Shown here piece after piece: positions 34,812 through 42,420 of a stretch of 64,000 nt of DNA; positions within the stretch are counted from its first letter, which is position 1, and each line of letters opens with the position of its first letter. The notes below the pieces were generated by a model. It had not been told where the DNA came from, searched no databases, and saw nothing but the letters and a program-made list of their open reading frames with translations. Location: contig NZ_JVOJ01000036.1 of assembly GCF_001064145.1 (NCBI RefSeq), positions 1 through 64,000 on the forward strand. The letters are read 5' to 3'. The translations under genes and the position numbers were made by a program. The DNA is from Sanguibacter keddieii. Lineage in GTDB: Bacteria; Actinomycetota; Actinomycetes; Actinomycetales; Actinomycetaceae.

Positions 34812-36494
34812 GTGGCGGAGTTTATTTATCAGATGATCAAGGCCCGCAAGGCCATCGGTGACAAGGTCATCCTCGACGATGTCACCATGAGCTTCTTCCC
34901 GGGCGCCAAGATCGGTATGGTCGGCCCCAACGGTGCCGGTAAGTCCTCGATCCTGAAGATCATGGCCGGCCTGGATGAACCCAGCAACGGCGAGGCCCGT
35001 CTGACCCCCGGCTACACGGTCGGAATCCTCATGCAGGAACCCATCCTCGACGACACGAAGACCGTCATCGAGAACGTTCGTATGGGTGCTGCCGACATTT
35101 TCAGCAAGCTCGCGCGCTTCAATGAGATCTCGGAAGAGATGGCGAATCCTGACGCCGACTTTGACGCGCTCATGGAGGAAATGGGCAAGCTGCAGACCGA
35201 AATTGACGCCGCCAACGCCTGGGACATCGACTCTCAGCTTGACCAGGCGATGGACGCGCTGCGCTGCCCGCCGCCGGACCAGCCCGTGTCCGTGCTCTCC
35301 GGCGGTGAGCGCCGCCGCGTGGCGCTGTGCAAGCTCCTCATTGAGGCACCCGACCTGCTGCTCCTCGACGAGCCCACGAACCACCTCGACGCCGAGAGCG
35401 TGCTCTGGCTCGAGAAGCACCTCGCTTCCTACCCGGGCGCGGTCATTGCCGTCACCCACGACCGTTACTTCCTTGACCATGTTGCCGGCTGGATCGCCGA
35501 GGTTGATCGCGGTCACCTCTACCCCTACGAGGGCAACTACTCCACCTACCTGGAGACGAAGGAAAAGCGCCTCGAGGTTCAGGGGCAGAAGGACGCCAAG
35601 CTGGCCAAGCGCCTGAAGGAAGAACTCGAGTGGGTTCGCTCTAACGCGAAGGGTCGTCAGGCCAAGTCGAAGGCCCGTCTGGCTCGCTACGAGGAGATGG
35701 CTGCCGAGGCTGAACGCACTCGCAAGCTCGACTTCGAAGAAATCCAGATTCCGCCGGGTCCGCGCCTGGGCAGCGTCGTCATCGAGGCGAAGGATCTTCA
35801 GAAGGGCTTCGGCGATCGCTCGCTCATCAACGGTCTGTCCTTCTCGCTGCCGCGCAACGGTATCGTTGGCATCATCGGTCCCAATGGCGTTGGTAAGACC
35901 ACGCTGTTCAAGACGATTGTCGGTCTCGAGCCCCTCGACGGCGGCGAACTGACGATCGGCGAGACCGTCAAGATCAGCTATGTCGACCAGACGCGCGCCG
36001 GTATTGATCCAGAAAAGACTGTGTGGGAGGTCGTCTCCGACGGTCTGGATTTCATCCAGGTGGGTAATGTGGAAATGCCCTCGCGTGCTTACGTCTCTGC
36101 TTTTGGCTTCAAGGGGCCGGACCAGCAGAAGCCTTCCGGGGTTCTCTCCGGTGGTGAGCGCAACCGACTGAACCTGGCTCTCACCCTCAAGCAGGGCGGT
36201 AACCTCCTCCTGCTCGACGAGCCTACGAATGACCTTGACGTTGAGACCCTGAGCTCGCTGGAAAATGCCCTCCTGGCATTCCCTGGCTGCGCCGTTGTCA
36301 TCACTCACGACCGCTGGTTCCTCGACCGCGTCGCCACCCACATCCTCGCGTGGGAGGGGACTGAGGAGGCACCCGACAACTGGTACTGGTTCGAAGGCAA
36401 CTTCGAGGCGTACGAAAAGAATAAGGTGGCCCGCCTGGGCGAGGCCGCTGCGAACCCGCACCGCGTGACGCACCGCAAGCTGACGCGCGACTGA
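34812..36494 (+). CDS. ettA: EttA-type ABC-F ATPase, energy-dependent translational throttle
   Basis: This 560-residue cytosolic ABC-F protein gates the ribosome according to the ATP/ADP ratio. It has two nucleotide-binding domains, with Walker [10 protein letters not shown] and GPNGVGKTT, signatures LSGGERRR and LSGGERNR, and Walker [12 protein letters not shown] and [11 protein letters not shown]. The charged P-site-interaction linker lies at about 250-310, and the arm insertion in domain 1 ([17 protein letters not shown]) identifies EttA rather than Uup or antibiotic-resistance ABC-F proteins. GTG start after CGGAG. A 17-bp terminator follows. Confidence 0.95.
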   Translation: MAEFIYQMIKARKAIGDKVILDDVTMSFFPGAKIGMVGPNGAGKSSILKIMAGLDEPSNGEARLTPGYTVGILMQEPILDDTKTVIENVRMGAADIFSKLARFNEISEEMANPDADFDALMEEMGKLQTEIDAANAWDIDSQLDQAMDALRCPPPDQPVSVLSGGERRRVALCKLLIEAPDLLLLDEPTNHLDAESVLWLEKHLASYPGAVIAVTHDRYFLDHVAGWIAEVDRGHLYPYEGNYSTYLETKEKRLEVQGQKDAKLAKRLKEELEWVRSNAKGRQAKSKARLARYEEMAAEAERTRKLDFEEIQIPPGPRLGSVVIEAKDLQKGFGDRSLINGLSFSLPRNGIVGIIGPNGVGKTTLFKTIVGLEPLDGGELTIGETVKISYVDQTRAGIDPEKTVWEVVSDGLDFIQVGNVEMPSRAYVSAFGFKGPDQQKPSGVLSGGERNRLNLALTLKQGGNLLLLDEPTNDLDVETLSSLENALLAFPGCAVVITHDRWFLDRVATHILAWEGTEEAPDNWYWFEGNFEAYEKNKVARLGEAAANPHRVTHRKLTRD

Positions 36495-36502
36495 TTCGGA
36501 CA

Positions 36503-36540
36503 GCATGAGGGGGAGGATCTGGTGATCCTCCCCCTCATGC
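36503..36540 (+). terminator. ettA terminator, perfect 17-bp stem
   Basis: The arms 36503-36519 and 36524-36540 are exactly complementary around TGGT, nine bases after the ettA stop. There is no U tract. Confidence 0.85.
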
Positions 36541-36690
36541 TGCGTAGCGGTAGGTGCACTGCACGGTGTCGTGTCGCGGTGTTAGGGCGGGGGATAAGTT
36601 TGACAGAGCCTTGGATTGTAGCTGCGCATTGAGAGATGGGCACCTGTCAGTGGTTGTTTGCCTGAGAATCGCTCACGTTATGGATCTCAC

Positions 36691-36724
36691 TTGCCTTTTG
36701 CGCAGGTCACATCTACTATGTGAC
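36691..36724 (+). promoter_or_regulatory. promoter with operator-like dyad before PTS EIIB
   Basis: TTGCCT (36691-36696), 18 nt, TACTAT (36715-36720). The perfect inverted repeat GTCACAT-ctact-ATGTGAC (36706-36724) lies across the -10, so a bound repressor would block it. The half site GTCACAT is of the kind used by GntR-type sugar regulators. The rest of the gap from 36541 also has a TTGACA at 36600 without a good -10. Confidence 0.6.
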
Positions 36725-36762
36725 AGGAATCGCAAATTTCCTATGGCGCGAAAGGGGATCCG

Positions 36763-37047
36763 ATGGCGATTGAACAAATGCTCATCGACGCGCTGGGTGG
36801 ACACCTCAACATCCTCGAGGTAGAACCCTGCACGATGCGTATCCGAATTCAGGTGAAATCTCAGCGGGACGTCGATGAGGCGGCGCTGCGCGTGGACGGA
36901 GTATTGGCCGTCGTGCGCTCCGGCGACGTTGTGCAAATCGTGTGCGGCGCTCAGTCCGACGATGTGGCTGCGGCGATGATCGCAGACCTTCGCAGCGTGG
37001 CCCATGACACGCCCGCGGAGTCTTTGTCGCAGCGCGTCCACGCTTAA
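36763..37047 (+). CDS. PTS EIIB, glucose/GlcNAc-type single domain
   Basis: This 94-residue protein matches the GlcB-type EIIB domain: ALGGHLNILEVEPCTMRIRI, with the phosphorylated Cys at position 23, then VDGVLAVVRSGDVVQIVCG. It would pass phosphate from an EIIA to sugar bound by an EIIC, but no EIIC is in the window. The usual C-T-R-L is C-T-M-R here. Its promoter carries an operator-like dyad and malQ follows 40 nt downstream, suggesting co-expression with maltodextrin use. Confidence 0.85.
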   Translation: MAIEQMLIDALGGHLNILEVEPCTMRIRIQVKSQRDVDEAALRVDGVLAVVRSGDVVQIVCGAQSDDVAAAMIADLRSVAHDTPAESLSQRVHA

Positions 37048-37087
37048 TATAAAGGTAATATCAGCCCGCAACGTAGAAGGCTTTTTC

Positions 37088-39238
37088 GTGGATATTCACG
37101 CACCCGCATCTGACAATATTGATGAGCTGCGCCGTATCGCTGACGCTAATGGCATAGCCACCGGATTCTGGAATTGGTACGGGAATTGGGTGGGCGTGAG
37201 TGCGTCCACTCTTCTGAAGGTTCTTGGTGCCCTCGGTCTGCCCCTCGACGAATCTTCCACCGTGGGCGATGTGCACGAGGCTCAGCGCCTGACCGAGGAA
37301 CGCGAATGGCGTCGTACCCTTCCTCCGACGATCGTCGCCCGCCAGGGTGGCGGCTACATGTTCCCGGTGCACGTGCCGGATGGTTCGTGGGTGAACGTCC
37401 AGTGGGTGCTGGAGGACGGTCGTAAGGGCGCGTGCGATCAGGTCGATCGCTACGTTCCGCCGCGCATGATCGACGGCGAGCTCGTCGGTCGCGCGACCTT
37501 CGACGTGCCGCATTGGCTGCCGCTCGGCTGGCATCGCCTCGTGGCGACTGTCGAGGGCGGGCATGTGGAATCCGCGACCCTCATTATCGTGCCGAACACG
37601 CTGTCGCTGCCTCTCTTGGAGTCCTCGCGCCGCGTCTGGGGCGTCAACGCTCAGCTGTACTCGACGCGCTCAGCCTCCTCGTGGGGCATTGGCGATGCCG
37701 CCGATCTGGCTGACCTGGCTGCCGTGTGCGCGGATAAGGGGGCCGATTTCCTGCTCGTTAATCCGGTCCATGCATCGCAGCCGGTGTCCCCGCTGGAGAC
37801 CTCCCCCTACCTGCCGGTGTCGCGTCGGTGGCTCAACCCGATCTACATTCGCCCCGAGAGCATCGAGGAGTACGCCTCGCTGCCCCAGGCCTCGCGCGCA
37901 GCCATCGAGCGGCTGAGCGACGAGACCCGCCAGTTCGCCACCCGCGAGGACCTGATCGACCGTGATCGCTCGTGGGAGGCCAAGCGCGAGGCCCTTGAGG
38001 TTATCTTCGCCGCTCCGCGTTCCTACCACCGCCAGAGCCAGCTGGATCGCTTTATCGAGCGTGGCGGTTCGGAGCTGTCCAACTATGCGCTGTGGTGCGC
38101 CCTCGTTGAGCGCGAGGGCACGATCGAACTGCCCGAGGATCTGGCTCGTTCCTCTGCGCCTCGCGTCGAGCTTGAGCGCCTCGAGCTCGCTGATCGCGTC
38201 GACTTCTACCAGTGGTGCCAGTGGGTCGCCGCTGAGCAGCTCGAGCATGCCCAGCATGTGGCGCGTGAGGTCGGCATGGAGATTGGCATCATGGCCGACC
38301 TGGCAGTCGGCGTGCATCCCTACGGTTCCGAAAAGTGGAGCCGTCCCGAGCTCTTTGCCAGCGGCATGAGCGTGGGTGCTCCGCCGGACGTCTACTCCCA
38401 GCAGGGACAGAACTGGTCGCAGCCGCCGTGGTCGCCGCGTAGCCTCGCGGAGTCGGGCTACCTGCCGCTGCGTGACATGGTCCGTGCCGCCCTGGCCAAC
38501 GCCGGTGCGGTGCGCATCGATCACATCCTGGGTATGTTCCGCCTCTGGTGGATTCCGGACGGGTGCGCTGCCACCGAAGGTACCTACGTGTACTACGACC
38601 ATGAGGCCATGATGGGCGTCATCCTGCTGGAGGCCCAGCGCGCGGGTGCCGTCGTAATCGGCGAGGACCTCGGCGTTGTGGAGCCGTGGGTGCGCGATTA
38701 CCTGCGCGAGCGTGGTGTCCTCGGCACTTCCGTCGTGTGGTTTGAAAAGGAGGGCGGCGGCTGGCCGCTGCGTCCCGAGCACTACCGCGATCGCGCTCTG
38801 GCAGCCGTCAACATCCATGACCTACCGCCCACCCTCGGCTACATTCGTGGCATTCAGACGACCCTGCGTTCCGAGCTCGGTCTGCTGACGGACGACATCG
38901 AGACGGTGCGCGCAGGCGATCGCCTTGAACTCGAACAGGTCGCCGCCCGACTGCTCGAGTACGGCTGTATCGACGGCGCGGAGCCCAGCGAGCGTGAGAT
39001 CGTTGAGGGGCTGTACCGCTACGTCGCGAAGACCCCGTCGAAGCTTGTAGTGGCGTCCCTCGTGGACGCGGTTGGAGACGTGCGCCCGCAGAACATGCCG
39101 GGCACGGGTGCGGATCAGTATCCGAACTGGTGTGTGCCGCTGTGCGACTCCGACGGCGATGAAGTCGCGATCGAGGACCTGCCCACGGACGAGCGCCTCA
39201 CGTCGTTGTTCGCTTTGCTCCGCGGCAGCGTCAACTGA
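37088..39238 (+). CDS. malQ: 4-alpha-glucanotransferase (amylomaltase, GH77)
   Basis: MalQ transfers glucan segments between maltodextrins. The 716-residue protein has an actinobacterial N-terminal extension (about 1-170) before the GH77 barrel, with INPVHASQPVSPLETSPYLP-type substrate residues, RIDHILGMFRLWW (nucleophile Asp), VIGEDLGVV (acid/base Glu) and VNIHDLPPTLGY. The GTG at 37088 was chosen because AGAAGG lies seven bases upstream. It follows the lone EIIB gene and ends at a bidirectional terminator. Confidence 0.94.
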   Translation: MDIHAPASDNIDELRRIADANGIATGFWNWYGNWVGVSASTLLKVLGALGLPLDESSTVGDVHEAQRLTEEREWRRTLPPTIVARQGGGYMFPVHVPDGSWVNVQWVLEDGRKGACDQVDRYVPPRMIDGELVGRATFDVPHWLPLGWHRLVATVEGGHVESATLIIVPNTLSLPLLESSRRVWGVNAQLYSTRSASSWGIGDAADLADLAAVCADKGADFLLVNPVHASQPVSPLETSPYLPVSRRWLNPIYIRPESIEEYASLPQASRAAIERLSDETRQFATREDLIDRDRSWEAKREALEVIFAAPRSYHRQSQLDRFIERGGSELSNYALWCALVEREGTIELPEDLARSSAPRVELERLELADRVDFYQWCQWVAAEQLEHAQHVAREVGMEIGIMADLAVGVHPYGSEKWSRPELFASGMSVGAPPDVYSQQGQNWSQPPWSPRSLAESGYLPLRDMVRAALANAGAVRIDHILGMFRLWWIPDGCAATEGTYVYYDHEAMMGVILLEAQRAGAVVIGEDLGVVEPWVRDYLRERGVLGTSVVWFEKEGGGWPLRPEHYRDRALAAVNIHDLPPTLGYIRGIQTTLRSELGLLTDDIETVRAGDRLELEQVAARLLEYGCIDGAEPSEREIVEGLYRYVAKTPSKLVVASLVDAVGDVRPQNMPGTGADQYPNWCVPLCDSDGDEVAIEDLPTDERLTSLFALLRGSVN

Positions 39239-39262
39239 CGCAGTCCAGCGCCCCTACGAATG

Positions 39263-39292
39263 AGCCCCGCGACTCGTAAGAGTCGCGGGGCT
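39263..39292. terminator. bidirectional terminator between malQ and EIIA
   Basis: AGCCCCGCGACTC (39263-39275) pairs perfectly with GAGTCGCGGGGCT (39280-39292) around GTAA, between convergent genes. Confidence 0.85.
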
Positions 39293-39310
39293 TATTGGTC
39301 GGAGCAGTGA

Positions 39311-39784
39311 TCACTCACCGTCCGGAGTTGAGAAAAGGGGAGCGAGTGCGTCCACCGAGGTGGCGTCCTCGTCATAATCTTGGCATACCTGCACGCCCGA
39401 TGGGTTCACGACGATGACGGGCACACAGGGGGAGAGGTGTGCCTCCTGAACTGGCATGAGGTCCCAGTGGATGAGCGGCCTGCCGACTTCGACGATGTCC
39501 CCCTCGTCGACGAGGGGTGCGAAACCCTTTCCTCGCAGTCCCACGGTATCGATCCCCAGGTGGATGAGGATAGATACCCCGCGCGTCGAGGTGACGATTA
39601 CAGCGTGTGACTTGAGCTTCGTGACGACGCCGGCGATGGGGGAGCGCACCGTGACGCACGATGCGTCGGCATGGGGAAGAAGCGCGCGGCCGTCCCCGAC
39701 GACGCCACTGGCGAAGACGGGATCCGGTACCTCGGCCAGTGGCAGGACGTGCGCGCTGAAAGGTGCGCGAACGAGAAAGGTCAC
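39311..39784 (-). CDS. PTS EIIA, glucose-type single domain
   Basis: The 157-residue EIIA-Glc-type protein accepts phosphate from HPr. ILIHLGIDTVGL carries the phosphorylated His75, and His60 (KLKSHAVIV) is the second active-site histidine. The ADASCVTVRSPIAGVV region is also typical. GTG 39784 overlaps the stop of the EIIB gene (GTGA), which decides the start. EIIB and EIIA are thus translated as a coupled pair without an EIIC. Confidence 0.9.
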   Translation of the reverse strand: MTFLVRAPFSAHVLPLAEVPDPVFASGVVGDGRALLPHADASCVTVRSPIAGVVTKLKSHAVIVTSTRGVSILIHLGIDTVGLRGKGFAPLVDEGDIVEVGRPLIHWDLMPVQEAHLSPCVPVIVVNPSGVQVCQDYDEDATSVDALAPLFSTPDGE

Positions 39785-40011
39785 CTGCTCGCGTTCATCT
39801 GCTCGACAAGGTCCTCGGAGTCGGGGCCCATGACGACCTGCACGGCGTCGCCAACGATAACGACGTCGAAGGCTCCGGCTTCGCGCAGCTTGGCCTCGTC
39901 GATGAGGTCGGTGTTGGCTGCGTCCAGGCGGATGCGCGTAATGCACGCCTCGAGATTGGAGATGTTGTCCCAGCCGCCCAGGGCTTCGACGAGGGTCGTT
40001 GCGGTGTCCAT
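39781..40011 (-). CDS. PTS EIIB, glucose/GlcNAc-type single domain
   Basis: The 76-residue protein has ALGGWDNISNLEACITRIRL with the active Cys at position 23, the canonical C-x-T-R form, and ends soon after the last strand VVMGPDSEDLVEQM. Its ATG follows AAGGAGGAC. It is first of the EIIB-EIIA pair and lies downstream of an MFS gene on the same strand, with a 106-nt gap carrying a small dyad. Confidence 0.92.
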   Translation of the reverse strand: MDTATTLVEALGGWDNISNLEACITRIRLDAANTDLIDEAKLREAGAFDVVIVGDAVQVVMGPDSEDLVEQMNASR

Positions 40012-40036
40012 GGTGTCCTCCTTGGCTCAGTCACCG

Positions 40037-40051
40037 AAACCGTTGCGGTTT
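40037..40051 (-). promoter_or_regulatory. operator-like dyad upstream of EIIB-EIIA
   Basis: AAACCG-ttg-CGGTTT is a perfect 15-bp dyad 26 nt upstream of the EIIB ATG. On the minus strand CATAAT lies just upstream of it and may be the -10, so the dyad would sit near +1, a repressor position. Confidence 0.4.
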
Positions 40052-40117
40052 GCCTCACAATTATGGTATCGCGACCGTGCACGAATGGGCACAATTGCGG
40101 CCACCGAGCGCGTCACA

Positions 40118-41383
40118 TTATGAGATGGTTGGGGAGGCGCTGGAGCCTCGGATTCGGGCAGCCGGGGTGAATGCCATGGCGATACCAGCGGCGACGGCGA
40201 GCGCCGTGAACAGATACATCGCAGCCTCGATCCCGGTGTGGGCGGCAACGATGCCGGCGACGAAGGAACCGAGGGGCATGACGCCCCAGACCGCGAATCG
40301 AAAGATCGCGTTCATGCGGCCGAGCATGTCGGGCGGACAGATTTCCTGGCGCAGGCTCATCTGGGTGACGTTGTAGATCGTCAGGAAGTAGGAGGAGATG
40401 ACGCCGGCGGCGGCGATGATCCACGCGGCAGCAGCGGGAACATGCACGGAGGCTGGCTGGACCGCGAGAATCGTGACGCCGACGATGTTGGTTGACACGA
40501 TGCAGCGCCCGATGCCCAGGCGCGAGATCCACGCAGGTCGAGTCAGCGCACCGAGGATCCCGCCGATCGCACCCGCGCTGAGGAGGAGCCCGAGCTGTGT
40601 CGCGCTCATGCCGAGGGTGCGTAGCACGAGGATGGGCAGGAGCACCTGAACGCCCGCTCCGGCGAACGCGGCGCACGCGATGCAGGAGAAGAGCGGGAAG
40701 AGGAGGCGTTGCCCGCGCACGAACGACAGCCCCTCGAGGATTTGGGTACGAAGGGACGCATCGGAATGGGCCGGACGAGGCTCGGGGGTGCGGATGCGCC
40801 AGATCGCCCACGTGGAGCAGACATAGGTGGACGCCGTCAGCAGGTATGCCAGGGGAGGGGCGATGACACCGAGAAGCCATCCGCCCAGTCCCGGGCCTCC
40901 CGCGCGCCCCACCTGATAGGAGGCCTCGAGTCGCCCGTTGGCTGCCCCGATGTAGCGCTTCGAGGCGATCATGGGAACGTAGGACTGATAGGCGACGTCG
41001 AAGAACACGGTTGACAGACCCAGGAGCGCCGCGACGACCATGAGGTGGGTGAGCGTCAGCGAGGAGAACACGTAGGTGATCGGGATCGATACGAGGGCCG
41101 TGATGCGCGCGAGGTTTGCGACGATCATGACGCGGCGCTTGCGCCACCCGTCTACCCACGCGCCCGCCGGCAGGCCGACGAGGAGGAACGCGAGGGTCTG
41201 CAGTCCCGACAGAACGCCGATCTGGGTCTCGCTCGCGTGCAGCACGGTGATCGCGATGGCCGAGGTGGCCAGCGTGCCGACCTGGAAACCCACCTGCGCG
41301 GCGGTTTGACCCGCCCACAGGTGCATGAAGGCGGAGTTACGGGTGAGGGGATGGTGCAGCCAGCGCTGCAGTGACCCGCTCAC
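40118..41383 (-). CDS. MFS transporter (multidrug/efflux type)
   Basis: This 421-residue protein has about 12 hydrophobic segments and the MFS loop 2-3 motif GAWVDGWRKRRVM. The duplicated half around GLLLSAGAIGGILGAL is usual for efflux-type MFS of the enterobactin exporter/tetracycline-like groups. The substrate is unknown. The GTG start overlaps the stop of the upstream HAD phosphatase gene (GTGA), so the two are co-translated. Confidence 0.88.
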   Translation of the reverse strand: MSGSLQRWLHHPLTRNSAFMHLWAGQTAAQVGFQVGTLATSAIAITVLHASETQIGVLSGLQTLAFLLVGLPAGAWVDGWRKRRVMIVANLARITALVSIPITYVFSSLTLTHLMVVAALLGLSTVFFDVAYQSYVPMIASKRYIGAANGRLEASYQVGRAGGPGLGGWLLGVIAPPLAYLLTASTYVCSTWAIWRIRTPEPRPAHSDASLRTQILEGLSFVRGQRLLFPLFSCIACAAFAGAGVQVLLPILVLRTLGMSATQLGLLLSAGAIGGILGALTRPAWISRLGIGRCIVSTNIVGVTILAVQPASVHVPAAAAWIIAAAGVISSYFLTIYNVTQMSLRQEICPPDMLGRMNAIFRFAVWGVMPLGSFVAGIVAAHTGIEAAMYLFTALAVAAGIAMAFTPAARIRGSSASPTIS

Positions 41384-42279
41384 CGCGCATCGCCGAGGCC
41401 TTGGCTCCCCGTGCGCTCGTCTGCCGTCAGTCCGGCGGCGCGCAGCGCCCAGGCCAGGCCGTCATCGGCTACGGCGGGGGCGACGATGTCCGCGACGTCA
41501 ACGAGGGCCTCGCAGTCGTCTCCGATGCTGATGCCGAGGCCGGCCGTTGCCACGGCCTCGACATCGTTGTTGGAGTCGCCGAGCGCGACGGTCCGGGAGA
41601 GCGGAATGCCCACGTGGTCGCAGATCGCGCGGATGCCGACTGCTTTCGACAGATGTGCGGGAACGACCTCGAAGGGGACGTAGCCTGCGGCGCCGACGGA
41701 GCCGATGATCGCGCGATAGCCGGCCGGTAGCGCTGCGCTGACCCGTTCCATCGATGCTTTCTCGGGCGGGACATATGCTGTGACCTTGGTGAATGCGCCA
41801 CCGTCGATGTCCACGATAAAGGGGGTAATCGACTGGGCGTACTCGATCCAGTCCTCGGGATGCTTGCCCGCGCGGGGAACGAAGAAGTCGAGGTATCCCT
41901 CGGAAGGTCCCATCTGGTCGGGACCCTGCCAGATGTAGAAGGCATCGAGATCCTCCCATAGAGCAGTCAACGCATCGACGTGCTCGCGGGGCATGCGCTC
42001 GTCAACGAGCACCCGGTTCCCGACGCAGGCGTATCCTCCGGCTCCGCCGACGAGCCCCTCGAAACCGACCTCCCAGAAGCGCGGGTAGACCTCGGGAGCG
42101 GAGCGTCCCGTGCACGCGAAGATTCGGTGGCCTTGCGCCCGGACCTGGGCGAGAGCATCGAGCGCCGATTCTGGGATTCGCTGGCGTGAATCGCACAGGG
42201 TCCCGTCGATGTCGACAAAGACAGCGCGGGCAGATGCGGACTCGTTCTTGCCGCGCGTGGGGACCTCGGTGTCAGTCAT
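41380..42279 (-). CDS. HAD-superfamily hydrolase, Cof subfamily IIB
   Basis: The 299-residue phosphatase has motif I FVDIDGTLCDSR (nucleophile Asp), a IIB cap domain and motif IV ALGDSNNDVEAV. The N-terminal tail of about 18 residues precedes motif I. ATG 42279 lies seven bases after a TAAGAT -10 (plus-strand 42287-42292), so the message is probably leaderless; an ATG at 42288 is possible but would lie within the -10. Family members act on sugar phosphates or cofactors. It is coupled to the MFS gene. Confidence 0.9.
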   Translation of the reverse strand: MTDTEVPTRGKNESASARAVFVDIDGTLCDSRQRIPESALDALAQVRAQGHRIFACTGRSAPEVYPRFWEVGFEGLVGGAGGYACVGNRVLVDERMPREHVDALTALWEDLDAFYIWQGPDQMGPSEGYLDFFVPRAGKHPEDWIEYAQSITPFIVDIDGGAFTKVTAYVPPEKASMERVSAALPAGYRAIIGSVGAAGYVPFEVVPAHLSKAVGIRAICDHVGIPLSRTVALGDSNNDVEAVATAGLGISIGDDCEALVDVADIVAPAVADDGLAWALRAAGLTADERTGSQGLGDAR

Positions 42280-42375
42280 AGGATCCATCTTATCCCAGGG
42301 CGAAAAGGTCCTTGCAGGGCAGAATACGCCGCACAAACGACAAATCATGCGCACGGTCGATTGAAAGGAGCGCCC

Positions 42376-42420
42376 GTGACCCACACTGGAACCATCGACG
42401 ATACCCGCGATGGAGCATGA
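42376..42420 (+). CDS. 14-codon mini-ORF coupled to the GH3 gene
   Basis: GTG at 42376 follows a perfect AAAGGAG five bases upstream and encodes MTHTGTIDDTRDGA before TGA, overlapping the GH3 ATG at 42410 in another frame. The GH3 start itself has no good ribosome site, so ribosomes ending here could reinitiate there. It could alternatively be a frameshifted true N-terminus of the GH3 protein. Confidence 0.4.
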   Translation: MTHTGTIDDTRDGA

